Below, piece after piece: positions 25,843-33,310 of a stretch of DNA of 64,000 nt. The stretch is from Streptomyces sp. ASQP_92 (lineage in GTDB: Bacteria > Actinomycetota > Actinomycetes > Streptomycetales > Streptomycetaceae), in the NCBI RefSeq assembly GCF_025399895.1, contig NZ_JAODUA010000026.1, positions 1-64,000 of the forward strand, in the 5' to 3' direction. Positions within the stretch are counted from its first letter, which is position 1; each line of letters opens with the position of its first letter. A program made the translations under genes and the position numbers. Under the pieces are notes generated by a model that was given only the letters and a program-made list of their open reading frames with translations, was not told the origin of the DNA and did not search any database.

Positions 25843-26150
25843 AGCTCCCACACCACCGGAAGCCCCGCCCCCGCCCCCTCGCCCGAATAGTCGTGCACGA
25901 CATCGAGCAGTTCGCTCATACGAACCTGCCACGCCGCGTTCACCGGCAGGTCCGCCAATTCGCTCAGCAACCGTGCGTAATCCGTGCATTCGATCACGTG
26001 GAACAACTCGGTCCCGCTGCGCCAGATCGTCCATGAGGTGGCCCCGGCGGCCCTGATGGCGGCGGTGAGTTCCGGGGGCACCTCGCGGTGCGCGGCCTCG
26101 TACTCCTCGATCCGGTCGGCCCGGACCCGGGTGTGCAGTGCCACCCTCAC
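25839..26150 (-). CDS. L-rhamnose/L-fucose mutarotase (RhaU/FucU-like, DUF718)
   Basis: A 103-residue protein of the RhaM/RhaU fold: LHTRVRADRIEEYEAAHREV at the N terminus with the conserved His and Tyr, GATSWTIWRSGTELFHVIEC in the middle, and a C-terminal VVWEL. These enzymes interconvert sugar anomers so that the dehydrogenase receives its preferred form. GTG 26150 overlaps the stop of the aldo/keto reductase (GTGA) and its own stop overlaps the lactonase start in the same way. Confidence 0.86.
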   Translation of the reverse strand: MRVALHTRVRADRIEEYEAAHREVPPELTAAIRAAGATSWTIWRSGTELFHVIECTDYARLLSELADLPVNAAWQVRMSELLDVVHDYSGEGAGAGLPVVWEL

Positions 26151-27094
26151 AGACCCAGCTCCTCCCAGAGCGCGTCGGGTATGGACGTCTCGAACTGGGC
26201 GGCGGCGTCGATGACTTCGGCGGGCGAGCGCGCGCCGACCAGGACGCCGGCCACCGCGGGATGCCGCAGCGGAAAGGCCAGCGCGGCCGCCCGCAGCGGG
26301 ACGCCGTGGGCCGCGCAGACCGCCTTGATCCTCAGCGCCCGCTCCACGAGCTCCGGGGGAGCGGCCGCGTAGTCGTAGGTCGCGCCGGGGCGGGGGTCGG
26401 CGAGCAGGCCCGAGTTGAAGACCCCGCCGACCACCACGCTCCTGCCGCGCGCGGCGGCCTCCGGCAGCAGTTCGTCGGCCGCTTCCTGGTCGAGGAGCGA
26501 GTAGCGCCCCGCGCACAGCACGGCGTCCACGTCCGTCTCGCGCAGGAACCGCGTCAGCAGCGCCGTCCGGTTCATGCCCGCGCCTATGGCCCGTACGACG
26601 CCCTCCGAGCGCAGCCGTTCGAGTGCGGGGTACGCCTCGCGCAGCGCCTGTTCGGCGTGGTCGTCCGGGTCGTGCAGATAGACGATGTCGACCCGGTCGA
26701 GCCCGAGGCGTTCCAGACTGGACTCGATGCTCCGGCGCACCCCGTCCGCGCTGAAGTCCCAGCGGCGCCGGTGGGTGGCGGGGACGGCGAAGCCGGCGGC
26801 GAGGTCGTCGCCGCCGCCGCCGTCCCGGGGCTCAAGGATCCTGCCCACCTTGGTGGAGAGCGTGTACGCATCCCGGGGCCGTTCGCGCAGCGCCCGCCCC
26901 ATCCGGCGCTCCGAGAGGCCGAGGCCGTAGTGCGGGGCGGTGTCGAAGGAGCGGATGCCCGCGTCCCAGGCGGCGTCGACCGCACCCCAGGCCGTCGCGT
27001 CGGACAGCGGCGAGAAGAGGTTGCCGAGGGCGGCGCCGCCCAGGGACAGAGCGGTCACGAGGCAGTGACTCGCGCCCAGCGAGGTAGCACGCAT
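26147..27094 (-). CDS. Aldo/keto reductase, probable L-fucose (6-deoxyhexose) 1-dehydrogenase
   Basis: A 315-residue aldo/keto reductase. The catalytic Asp/Tyr are in FDTAPHYGLGLSERRMG; YLHDPDDH carries the active-site His and GVLVGARSPAEV lines the cofactor site. The sequence type and its mutarotase and lactonase partners match the L-fucose/D-threo-aldose dehydrogenase (AKR family) route, giving L-fuconolactone. There is no clear ribosome binding site before ATG 27094, but an AT-rich TGATAAATAT (27100-27109 on the minus strand) could be a -10 region for a very short leader. First gene of the operon. Confidence 0.84.
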   Translation of the reverse strand: MRATSLGASHCLVTALSLGGAALGNLFSPLSDATAWGAVDAAWDAGIRSFDTAPHYGLGLSERRMGRALRERPRDAYTLSTKVGRILEPRDGGGGDDLAAGFAVPATHRRRWDFSADGVRRSIESSLERLGLDRVDIVYLHDPDDHAEQALREAYPALERLRSEGVVRAIGAGMNRTALLTRFLRETDVDAVLCAGRYSLLDQEAADELLPEAAARGRSVVVGGVFNSGLLADPRPGATYDYAAAPPELVERALRIKAVCAAHGVPLRAAALAFPLRHPAVAGVLVGARSPAEVIDAAAQFETSIPDALWEELGL

Positions 27095-27164
27095 GCCCGC
27101 ATATTTATCAGACCTTTGCGGGGTTCAGGCACCCCTCAGGCCCCAATTTCCGTACAGGAAGCCC

Positions 27165-28115
27165 CTATTGATCCGATGTCTGAGGGTCGGGCCACTCCGC
27201 GAGCCGGAGCCGGCTCTCGAACCTGTGCGCCCGGCCGTCCACCGGATCGGTGAACTCGAGGGCCTTAGCGAGCAGTTGCAGGGGCCGCTCGAAGACCTCC
27301 GGCTCGGGCTCCGGCAGGACCACCGGATACACCGGATCGTGGAGGATCGGCAGGCCGAGCCGGTGCATATGGACCCGTAGTTGGTGGGTACGGCCGGTCG
27401 TGGGCAGCAGACGGTAGCGGCCGAGGGCGCCACGCCGTTCGGCCAGCTCGATCCGGCTCTCGGCGTTGGGCTCGCCCGCTTCCTCGCGGGCGGCGATGAC
27501 CCCGCGCTCCTTCACGATCCGGCTCCGCACGGTCACGGGCAGCCCCACGCCAGGGTCGTACGCGGCCACCGCCTCGTACTCCTTGCGCACCCGGCGCCCG
27601 CTGAACAGATTCTGGTAGGCACCCCGGTCCTCGGGCCGCACCACGAACAGGGCCAGGCCGGCCGTCAGGCGGTCGAGGCGGTGGGCCGGCTGGAGTGCGG
27701 GCAGGCCGAGGTCGCGCCGCAGCCGGGCCAGCGCCGTCTCGGTGATGTGCCGGCCGCGCGGGGTGACGGCCAGGAAGTGCGGCTTGTCCGCGATCACGAT
27801 GCGCTCGTCCCGGTACACGACGCCCACCTCGAACGGCACCGGCACCTCCGGCGCGAAGTCCCGGTGGAACCAGACGAACGCCCCCGCCCGGTACGCCTCC
27901 GCCCCGCTCAACGCCCCCTCGGAGCCGACGAAGCGTCCCTCGCGCAGCATCGCCTCCACCCGCTCGGCGCCGATCGCCCCCGCGAACCGGCCCAGGAGAT
28001 GGTCACCGATCGTCACCCAGGTCCCCTCCGGGTCGGCGGGCAGCCGCACACGTACCGGATCGATGCCGTCGCGCTGTGCGAGCGGGGCGGCCGGGGTCCT
28101 GGATCTGCGTCTCAC
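27165..28115 (-). CDS. RluA-family pseudouridine synthase
   Basis: A protein of about 316 residues. The RluA catalytic motif is PAHRLDRLTAGLALF, with Asp as the nucleophile; LLPTTGRTHQLRVHM and LPILHDPVYP are the other family motifs. It modifies uridines in rRNA or tRNA; the exact target cannot be assigned. Several starts are possible (TTG 28151, GTG 28133, GTG 28115); GTG 28115 gives the usual Arg-rich actinobacterial N terminus but has a weak ribosome binding site. Confidence 0.85.
   Translation of the reverse strand: MRRRSRTPAAPLAQRDGIDPVRVRLPADPEGTWVTIGDHLLGRFAGAIGAERVEAMLREGRFVGSEGALSGAEAYRAGAFVWFHRDFAPEVPVPFEVGVVYRDERIVIADKPHFLAVTPRGRHITETALARLRRDLGLPALQPAHRLDRLTAGLALFVVRPEDRGAYQNLFSGRRVRKEYEAVAAYDPGVGLPVTVRSRIVKERGVIAAREEAGEPNAESRIELAERRGALGRYRLLPTTGRTHQLRVHMHRLGLPILHDPVYPVVLPEPEPEVFERPLQLLAKALEFTDPVDGRAHRFESRLRLAEWPDPQTSDQ
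27171..27179. promoter_or_regulatory. ACATCGGAT motif upstream of the L-fucose dehydrogenase operon
   Basis: On the minus strand this reads ACATCGGAT, identical to the core of the sequences at 53982-53993 (fuconate dehydratase promoter) and 62692-62703 (promoter of the FadR/GntR-type regulator). It lies 77 bp upstream of the operon start, over the last codons of the pseudouridine synthase gene. The right half of the dyad is weaker than at the other sites. Confidence 0.4.
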
Positions 28116-28313
28116 GGAACCAGAGAACCCCACCGCACCCACCGGAGGCAAGAGAAGCCCAGGTCAGCCCCGGTGTCTCGGGACGCCCCGCGCACTTTTC
28201 GAGGGCGGGACGAAACTCCCTGGCCTGCTTTCTTCCCGCTCCGGAGGCATGCTGCCAGAGGGGATTAACCCCGTAATGTTTCGAATCCGTCGCGAATGAG
28301 GCAAAGGTTCACG

Positions 28314-29840
28314 ATGAGCGAAGAGTCGGTCATGGGCGGCAAGTGCTGTCTGCTCACCACGGGCGAGCTCGTGCCCGGGGACGTCATCGCCACGGATCCG
28401 GACGGCCCCTGGCTGGTGGTGGTGCGCACCGCGCCCGCGACCGAGACCAGGACGCGGCTGCAACTGCGCCCGATGACCGGCGGCCCCGACCTGGAACGCG
28501 TACTGCCGCGCTACGAACGTCAGGTGGTCCGCACCACGCGGGTGGACCCGGCCGAAATCCCTGACCCGGTGAGTCCGGCCGTCCCCGAGCGCCGCCGGGT
28601 GGTGGTGACCGGCCTCGGCGCGGTGAGCCCGCTCGGCGGCGATGTGCCCGAGCTGTGGCACGGCCTGCTCGAAGGCCGCTGCGGGATCTCGGTGATGGAG
28701 GGCCCGGGCTTCGACGGGCTTCCGGTACGCCTCGCGGCCCGCGCCGCCGTCGACCCCGCGGAGCTGCTGCCGAGGCCGATGGCGCGGCGGATGAACCGCT
28801 CGGCCCAGTTCGCCCTGGTCGCGGCCCGCGAGGCCTGGCTGGACGCGGGACTCGACCCCGCCGGGACCGTGGCCAGCGGGCTGCGCCCGACCCGTACCGG
28901 AGTCTCCATGGGCACGATCATCGGCGGTGCGCCGGTCATGGTCGAGAGCCGGCTCACGCTCATCGAACGCGGGCCGCGAGCCATTTCCCCGTACACCACC
29001 CCCATGACCGTGCCGTCCGCCTCGGCCGCCCAGATATCCAAGGACCTGGACATCCGCGGCGAGGCCCGGACCTTCGTGTCCGCCTGTGCCTCGGGAACCG
29101 AGGCGATCGGGCAGGCCATCGACGCCATCCGCACCGGACGGGTCGACCTCGTGGTCGCGGGCGGCACCGAAGCGGTGATCACCCCGGAGATCCTCGCCGC
29201 GTTCGCCGCGATGCGGGCCGTCTCGACACGCAACGACCAGCCCGAACACGCGTCGAGGCCCTTCGACGACGCCCGCGACGGATTCGTCCTGGGCGAGGGC
29301 GCCGGCATCCTGGTCCTGGAGGACGAGGAGCACGCCCGGGCACGCGGGGCCCGCATCTACTGCGAGGCGGCCGGCTGGGGACTGTCCGCGGACGCCTTCC
29401 ACATGGCGGCCCCGGAACCGGGCGGCCGGGGCGTCGAGGCCGCGCTGCGCTCCGCCCTCGCGGACGCCGGGGCGACACCCGCCGACGTCGCCCACGTCAA
29501 CGCGCACGCCACGGCGACCATCGAAGGCGACCGCACCGAGGCCCTCGCACTCGGCCGGCTCTTCGGCAGCCACGTCCGGGACATCCCCGTCACCGCGAAC
29601 AAGGGAGCCCTGGGCCACCTCCAGGGCGGGGCGGGCGCGGTGGAGGCCGTCGCCGCGATCCTCACCCTGCGGGACGGCCTGATCCCCCCGACCGTCGGCT
29701 GCGACCACCCCGAGGAAGCCCTGGGCCTGGACATCGTCCGCGACACCCCCCGCCCGCTGCCACCCTGCGGCGACATCGTCCTGAGCAACTCCTTCGGCTT
29801 CGGCGGCCACAACGCGGTCCTCGCCTTCCGGCGCGCGTGA
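28314..29840 (+). CDS. Stand-alone beta-ketoacyl synthase with a novel N-terminal extension
   Basis: A 508-residue protein. The ketosynthase part starts near residue 94 (RRVVVTGLGAVSPLG) and keeps the FabF-type active site: Cys258 in SACASGTEA, His398 in VNAHATAT, Lys430 and His435 in NKGALGHLQGGAG. The first 93 residues are not part of the normal fold; MGGKCCLLTTGELVPGDVIA followed by GPWLVVVRT and ARG-rich strands look like a small beta domain, distantly reminiscent of EF-P/KOW N-terminal domains. There is no acyl carrier protein, chain-length factor or reductase next to it. ATG 28314 is preceded by AAAGG and GAGG. Confidence 0.82.
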   Translation: MSEESVMGGKCCLLTTGELVPGDVIATDPDGPWLVVVRTAPATETRTRLQLRPMTGGPDLERVLPRYERQVVRTTRVDPAEIPDPVSPAVPERRRVVVTGLGAVSPLGGDVPELWHGLLEGRCGISVMEGPGFDGLPVRLAARAAVDPAELLPRPMARRMNRSAQFALVAAREAWLDAGLDPAGTVASGLRPTRTGVSMGTIIGGAPVMVESRLTLIERGPRAISPYTTPMTVPSASAAQISKDLDIRGEARTFVSACASGTEAIGQAIDAIRTGRVDLVVAGGTEAVITPEILAAFAAMRAVSTRNDQPEHASRPFDDARDGFVLGEGAGILVLEDEEHARARGARIYCEAAGWGLSADAFHMAAPEPGGRGVEAALRSALADAGATPADVAHVNAHATATIEGDRTEALALGRLFGSHVRDIPVTANKGALGHLQGGAGAVEAVAAILTLRDGLIPPTVGCDHPEEALGLDIVRDTPRPLPPCGDIVLSNSFGFGGHNAVLAFRRA

Positions 29841-30303
29841 GCCGACGGGGATGGCGGCGTACCGACTGGCCCACCGGTCGGCGGGCGCACGGAGGTGCAG
29901 CACATGAGGTCGCCTGGTGCGCCGTGCGTACGCCGAGGACGGCTCGGTTGCCACGCCGCCCCAGAAACGCAGAAAACCCCAGACCGACTGGGGTTCTCAC
30001 TGGTGCCTCTCCGCTCGGGCACCAGCACTTTAGAGGGCTGACCTGCAAGAACACGGCCGACACGGCAGAGAGTTGACGGCCCCTGTTGGTCATGCGTTCC
30101 TGCCGTTTCGGGCGTTTCGGACCGCTGTTGGTCATGCGCTGGTCACGTAGCCAACCCTCACGCGCACCTGACTGGTCAGGATGCCCTCAAGATCGTCTAC
30201 CCGACAACGCGAATATTGGCGAAGTGCCATAGACCTGGCATGCGGGCCCGGCCTACCGTCCTCCTGGCGGCAGGGAACGCCCCTGCGCCCGAGGAGGGGA
30301 ATC
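29841..30303. other. Left boundary of the tRNA-Leu island: att-like repeat and arm-type repeats
   Basis: No gene is visible. Positions 29952-30005 are an imperfect copy (about 50 of 55 positions) of 32987-33041, the CCA end and terminator of tRNA-Leu; the shared hairpin is AACCCCAG-ACCGA-CTGGGGTT here. Next to it (30006-30040) the minus strand reads AAGTGCTGGTGCCC, resembling AGGTGCTAGTGCCC of the tRNA anticodon arm. CTGTTGGTCATGCG is repeated at 30083-30096 and 30125-30138, with GGTCACG at 30141, and an inverted repeat CCTGAC-TG-GTCAGG at 30167-30180 lies before the first island gene. Confidence 0.65.
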
Positions 30304-30513
30304 ATGGCGCGTGAGGAACTGACCCGCCTTACCGGCAACGTCGGCGGACCCAACTGTGACGACGACGATTGTCCGAACGTCTACCGGGCGAAGGGCGGTT
30401 CGATCGTCGTCCAGGGCGACGTGTCCGATGCGTTCACTCCGCCCTCGGGCGAGGGACTGGTGGAGATCCCGGAGCACGTTTTGCGGGAGGCCGTCCGTGC
30501 TCTTGGATGGTGA
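30304..30513 (+). CDS. Small acidic protein of the island (partner of DUF6879)
   Basis: A 69-residue protein with a strong GAGGAGGGG ribosome binding site. The middle part (CDDDDCPNVYRAKGGSIVVQG) is the recurring core of small Streptomyces proteins found directly before DUF6879 and Xre/DUF5753 genes. The two cysteines and four aspartates could bind metal. It overlaps the next gene by 17 bases. Function unknown; a role as antitoxin or accessory of the regulator has been guessed for such cassettes but is unproven. Confidence 0.72.
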   Translation: MAREELTRLTGNVGGPNCDDDDCPNVYRAKGGSIVVQGDVSDAFTPPSGEGLVEIPEHVLREAVRALGW

Positions 30514-31021
30514 CGACTGGCGCCGCTTCTTCGACGCCTTCGAGCGCGAAGCGTGGCGGTTCGAGGCGCAGCCCACATACGCCATGCCCAAGGAGCAGGA
30601 GAACGTAGCCCGCTTCCTGCACGGTGAGGACAAGCCCACCGGCCACAATGCCCGCTGGCACGAACGAGTGCGCGGATACATCGAATCCGGCAAGCACATC
30701 GGACGTGTCCGCATCGTGCGTCAGCCGCTCACTGACTACCAGCTGTATCAATTCGCCTGGGGCATCCCCGGAAACATCTCTGCTGGAGAAGACATTCGCA
30801 TCTTGGATGTGACGTTCGGCGACTTCGGGTTGCCGCTCTCAGGTCGAGACTGGTGGATGTTCGACGATTCCCGCATCGCCCACCTGAACTTCCGCCCGGA
30901 CGGAACTCAGATAAATCGTGAAGCGTACGAAGGCGATCCGGCCCCCTATCGGGAGTGGAAGCGGGTCGCCCTGGAGCACGCAGTATCTTTCGAGGAGTAC
31001 GTGAGGGGCCTTGACGCTTGA
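30497..31021 (+). CDS. DUF6879 family protein
   Basis: A 174-residue protein beginning with the typical LLDGDDWRRFFDAFEREAWR and containing RVRIVRQPLTDYQLYQF and WWMFDDSRIAHLNF. GTG 30497 follows GGGAGG at six bases. Families of this type are widespread in Streptomyces, nearly always beside Xre/DUF5753 regulators, but have no known activity. Codon use (many A/T-ending codons) differs from flanking core genes. It overlaps the Xre gene by 11 bases. Confidence 0.82.
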   Translation: MLLDGDDWRRFFDAFEREAWRFEAQPTYAMPKEQENVARFLHGEDKPTGHNARWHERVRGYIESGKHIGRVRIVRQPLTDYQLYQFAWGIPGNISAGEDIRILDVTFGDFGLPLSGRDWWMFDDSRIAHLNFRPDGTQINREAYEGDPAPYREWKRVALEHAVSFEEYVRGLDA

Positions 31022-31844
31022 CCCTGACCAGCTAGGCCAGTCGAAAGCTGACCTGGCAGAAACACTCCGCAGCATGCGAAAGCGAGCCGGGCGTACTCAA
31101 GTCTGGCTCGCTCAGCGCTGCAATATTTCTCAGACCAAGCTGAGCAATATCGAGACTGGTCGAGTCACCCCTGGTCTTGTTGATGTTGAGTTGATTCTTA
31201 GAGCCCTCGATGCGCCTCCGGCACTCTTGGCCGAAGTTACTGCCCTGGCGCGGCTAGCTCATACAGAGTGGCAAGGTAAGCGGGCGTCGTGGCGAAGAGG
31301 GCTGGAGAAGCGACAAGCAGAGCTGGCCAGCCTTGAAGGGGAAGCCTCGACGCTCCGCTACTTCCTGCCTGCAATGGTGACGGGGCTCCTCGCCACACCT
31401 GAATACATCAGGTCCAGCCTCAGCAACTCTCCAGTGGACACAACCAAGACGGTCGCTAGGAAGCTGGAACGGCAAGCAGTCCTCTACGAAAGCACGAAAC
31501 ATTTCACGTTCCTGCTGACAGAACAAGCTGTCAGGTGGGCCGTTGTCCCGCCTGTAGCCATGGCCGTCCAGATGGATCGGCTCGCCTCAATTTCCCACCT
31601 GTCCAATGTGCGTGTCGGGGTCATCCCTACAGGGACGGTTGTGGGTCGTGGGCCCATGAACACCTTCACCGTCTATGACCAACGGCTAGTGACTGTCGAG
31701 ACATTCACCGGCCGTATCGTTTTTCAGGACGCCAGGGATATTGCGGAACACCTCGAAGTTTTCCGCACGTATGAGCGTTATGCATTGTTCGGCGACGAAG
31801 TCAGAGCTTTGCTCGGCCGGTGGGCCGCAGACTGCCGCGCGTGA
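31011..31844 (+). CDS. Xre-family regulator with C-terminal DUF5753
   Basis: A 277-residue protein: helix-turn-helix at residues about 16-72 (LRSMRKRAGRTQVWLAQRCN and ISQTKLSNIETGRVTPGL) and a DUF5753 sensor/effector domain for the rest (LPAMVTGLLATPEYIR, ERQAVLYE, VGVIPTG, FTGRIVFQD). TTG 31011 is the only start that keeps the whole helix-turn-helix and overlaps the previous gene. G+C in third positions is visibly low, with AGA, ATT and CTT codons, which points to foreign origin. It probably controls its own cassette. Confidence 0.87.
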   Translation: MTLDPDQLGQSKADLAETLRSMRKRAGRTQVWLAQRCNISQTKLSNIETGRVTPGLVDVELILRALDAPPALLAEVTALARLAHTEWQGKRASWRRGLEKRQAELASLEGEASTLRYFLPAMVTGLLATPEYIRSSLSNSPVDTTKTVARKLERQAVLYESTKHFTFLLTEQAVRWAVVPPVAMAVQMDRLASISHLSNVRVGVIPTGTVVGRGPMNTFTVYDQRLVTVETFTGRIVFQDARDIAEHLEVFRTYERYALFGDEVRALLGRWAADCRA

Positions 31845-31934
31845 TCATTTACCTCACAACGCCAATAAGTGCGAGTTCCATGCAGCATCGGGTCGACACT
31901 TGTCGGGCGCCAAAGACGCCGACGAGAGGAAGCC

Positions 31935-32150
31935 ATGACTAGTCCGCTCAATTATCCGCAACCACCGGTGGAGTTGGCCGGGGCGGTGGAGGCCTATCTC
32001 TACGACTGCACTCCGGCCGACGGCTGCGGAGTCTGCGCGGCACTCGTGAGGGAGTTGGAGGAGGCCAAGACGGCCAAGAGGTGGAGTGACGCATACGACG
32101 CTGCGGCGGAGGTGCGGAACCACCCGCATGCGAGGCGGAGGCAGCGGTGA
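31935..32150 (+). CDS. Small hypothetical island protein
   Basis: A 71-residue protein with a good ribosome binding site (GAGAGGAAG). It contains YDCTPADGCGVCAALVRELE, with Cys-x2-Cys, followed by a charged helical tail. It is the first of four overlapping small genes; its stop overlaps the next start (TGATG). I do not recognise a family. The 90-base gap before it holds a weak hairpin and no gene. Confidence 0.7.
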   Translation: MTSPLNYPQPPVELAGAVEAYLYDCTPADGCGVCAALVRELEEAKTAKRWSDAYDAAAEVRNHPHARRRQR

Positions 32151-32383
32151 TGGACATGCAGGAGTGGCGCGGGGCGTGGGATCGCGCTCAGGATGCCACG
32201 GACGCTCTCACAGCTGCTCTGTCCGACATGGGGGCGGGACAGACGCGGGTGTCCCACTTGCGGCCCGTGGTGTCCCGCAGGGGAACGGCGTGGGTCGATG
32301 TGGGTCAGTTGCCCGCGACCGTGGCGGAAAGGCTCGCTGAGATCATTCGGGTCGGCAGTCTCGACACCATCGACCGCTCGTGA
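32150..32383 (+). CDS. Small hypothetical island protein
   Basis: A 77-residue protein. ATG 32150 shares its A with the preceding stop and has GGAGG 8 bases upstream; GTG 32147 directly before it is an alternative. The sequence (MDMQEWRGAWDRAQDATDAL, then a basic middle and an acidic C terminus) has no motif I recognise. Its stop overlaps the next GTG as GTGA. Confidence 0.68.
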   Translation: MDMQEWRGAWDRAQDATDALTAALSDMGAGQTRVSHLRPVVSRRGTAWVDVGQLPATVAERLAEIIRVGSLDTIDRS

Positions 32384-32583
32384 GCCAGGATGCGGCGTAC
32401 ACGCCCCAGGAGCTGAGTCCGGACGAAGCACTGGCCTCGTTGTACCGGTTGGCCATGAGCGTGGCTGCGGAGAACGGGGCGACGATCACAACCGGCGCCC
32501 GAGGGCTGGGCCCCTACGCGTTCATGGCCGAGGCCCGGCGTCGGGGAGTCATCATCCGTTTCCTCGACCATCGTGAGCCGTGA
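32380..32583 (+). CDS. Small hypothetical island protein
   Basis: A 67-residue protein starting at GTG within GTGA of the preceding gene and ending at GTGA of the following one. It has a helical N-terminal half (DEALASLYRLAMSVAAENGA) and a basic C terminus. No family is recognised. The strict chain of overlaps suggests the four small proteins are made in fixed proportion. Confidence 0.66.
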   Translation: MSQDAAYTPQELSPDEALASLYRLAMSVAAENGATITTGARGLGPYAFMAEARRRGVIIRFLDHREP

Positions 32584-32771
32584 CCGAATGGGTTGATCCG
32601 CGCTACGCGGACATCGTGGAGTTCTTCGATAAGGCGTACATCGGGGGCTCACTCCACTGCCCGAAGTGCTACGGCGTCCGCAACTGCGTGCTCATCGACA
32701 TGGCGAATGGGGGCGCATGGGACCACTGGACGTGCATGTGCATCCCGGACGCCTATCGGGGCCCCCTCTGA
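32580..32771 (+). CDS. Small zinc-ribbon-like island protein
   Basis: A 63-residue protein with HCPKCYGVRNC and a later CMC, enough cysteines for one zinc site of the ribbon type. It starts at GTG overlapping the previous stop. Small cysteine-rich proteins of this sort are common in actinobacterial integrative elements and phages. Specific function unknown. Confidence 0.66.
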   Translation: MTEWVDPRYADIVEFFDKAYIGGSLHCPKCYGVRNCVLIDMANGGAWDHWTCMCIPDAYRGPL

Positions 32772-33036
32772 TACTCCCGCTCAGATTGGTGCTCCCACTT
32801 TTCTCACGGAACGGCTCCGTCGGCCGCTGCGCAGCGTGAGGGGAATCGGGCTTCTCCCGTCGCTTCTCGGAGAGGCTCACCATGTTCGGATGCTCCCCAT
32901 GGTGCTCACGCTGGGGTGCGGGGCGACTCGGCCTCGCATCCCTGGTCTGACCAGCAACTCTCCGGGCTGTCGGTCACGTGGTTGGTCACGCCGCACCCAG
33001 AAACGCAGAAAACCCCAGGTCAACTGGGGTTCTCGC
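32772..33036. other. Right boundary of the tRNA-Leu island
   Basis: No gene is seen. Towards the tRNA the sequence has GGTCACG at 32972-32978 and 32984-32990, the same word found beside the left boundary, and then the 55-bp repeat 32987-33041 shared with 29952-30005. This repeat holds the tRNA-Leu terminator (AACCCCAG-GTCAA-CTGGGGTT, T-rich on the minus strand). Confidence 0.6.
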
Positions 33037-33124
33037 TGGTGTCCGAGGGGGGACTTGAACCCCCACGCCCGATAAAGGGCACTAGCACCTCAAGCTAGCG
33101 CGTCTGCCATTCCGCCACCCGGAC
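33037..33124 (-). tRNA. tRNA-Leu (anticodon GAG)
   Basis: On the minus strand the acceptor arms GTCCGGG and CTCGGAC pair over seven positions (one G-U), followed by A and an encoded CCA at 33037-33039. The anticodon stem CTAGC/GCTAG encloses TTGAGGT, giving anticodon GAG. A long variable arm (TGCCCTTTATCGGGCG) and the T-arm GGGGGTTCAAGTCCCCC are present, as expected of a class II tRNA. Its 3' end borders the island. Confidence 0.95.
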
Positions 33125-33310
33125 AAGGTGTCTGTCTCGCGGGCCGTGCCCGTTCCGACGTGGAAAACAATAGCAAACATCCGGGGGTGCTCGATCACCC
33201 CCCTGGCCTGCATGAACTCCGAGTGACGGCGGGAAGCCGCCCTTGGGTGGGGAGGGGGCGCGGGGGAGGATGGAGGCGGACCACACGGAGCGACAGCGGG
33301 AGGAAGCAGC

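Noticed and set aside
28314-29840. Start of a polyketide or fatty-acid biosynthetic cluster
   Set aside because: The ketosynthase has no carrier protein, chain-length factor, acyltransferase or ketoreductase beside it.
29952-30040. A second tRNA-Leu gene
   Set aside because: Only pieces resembling the anticodon arm, the CCA end and the terminator are present; no acceptor or T-arm can be formed.
30304-32771. Intact conjugative (AICE) element or prophage
   Set aside because: No integrase, replication initiator, FtsK-like transfer or structural phage gene is visible between the repeats.
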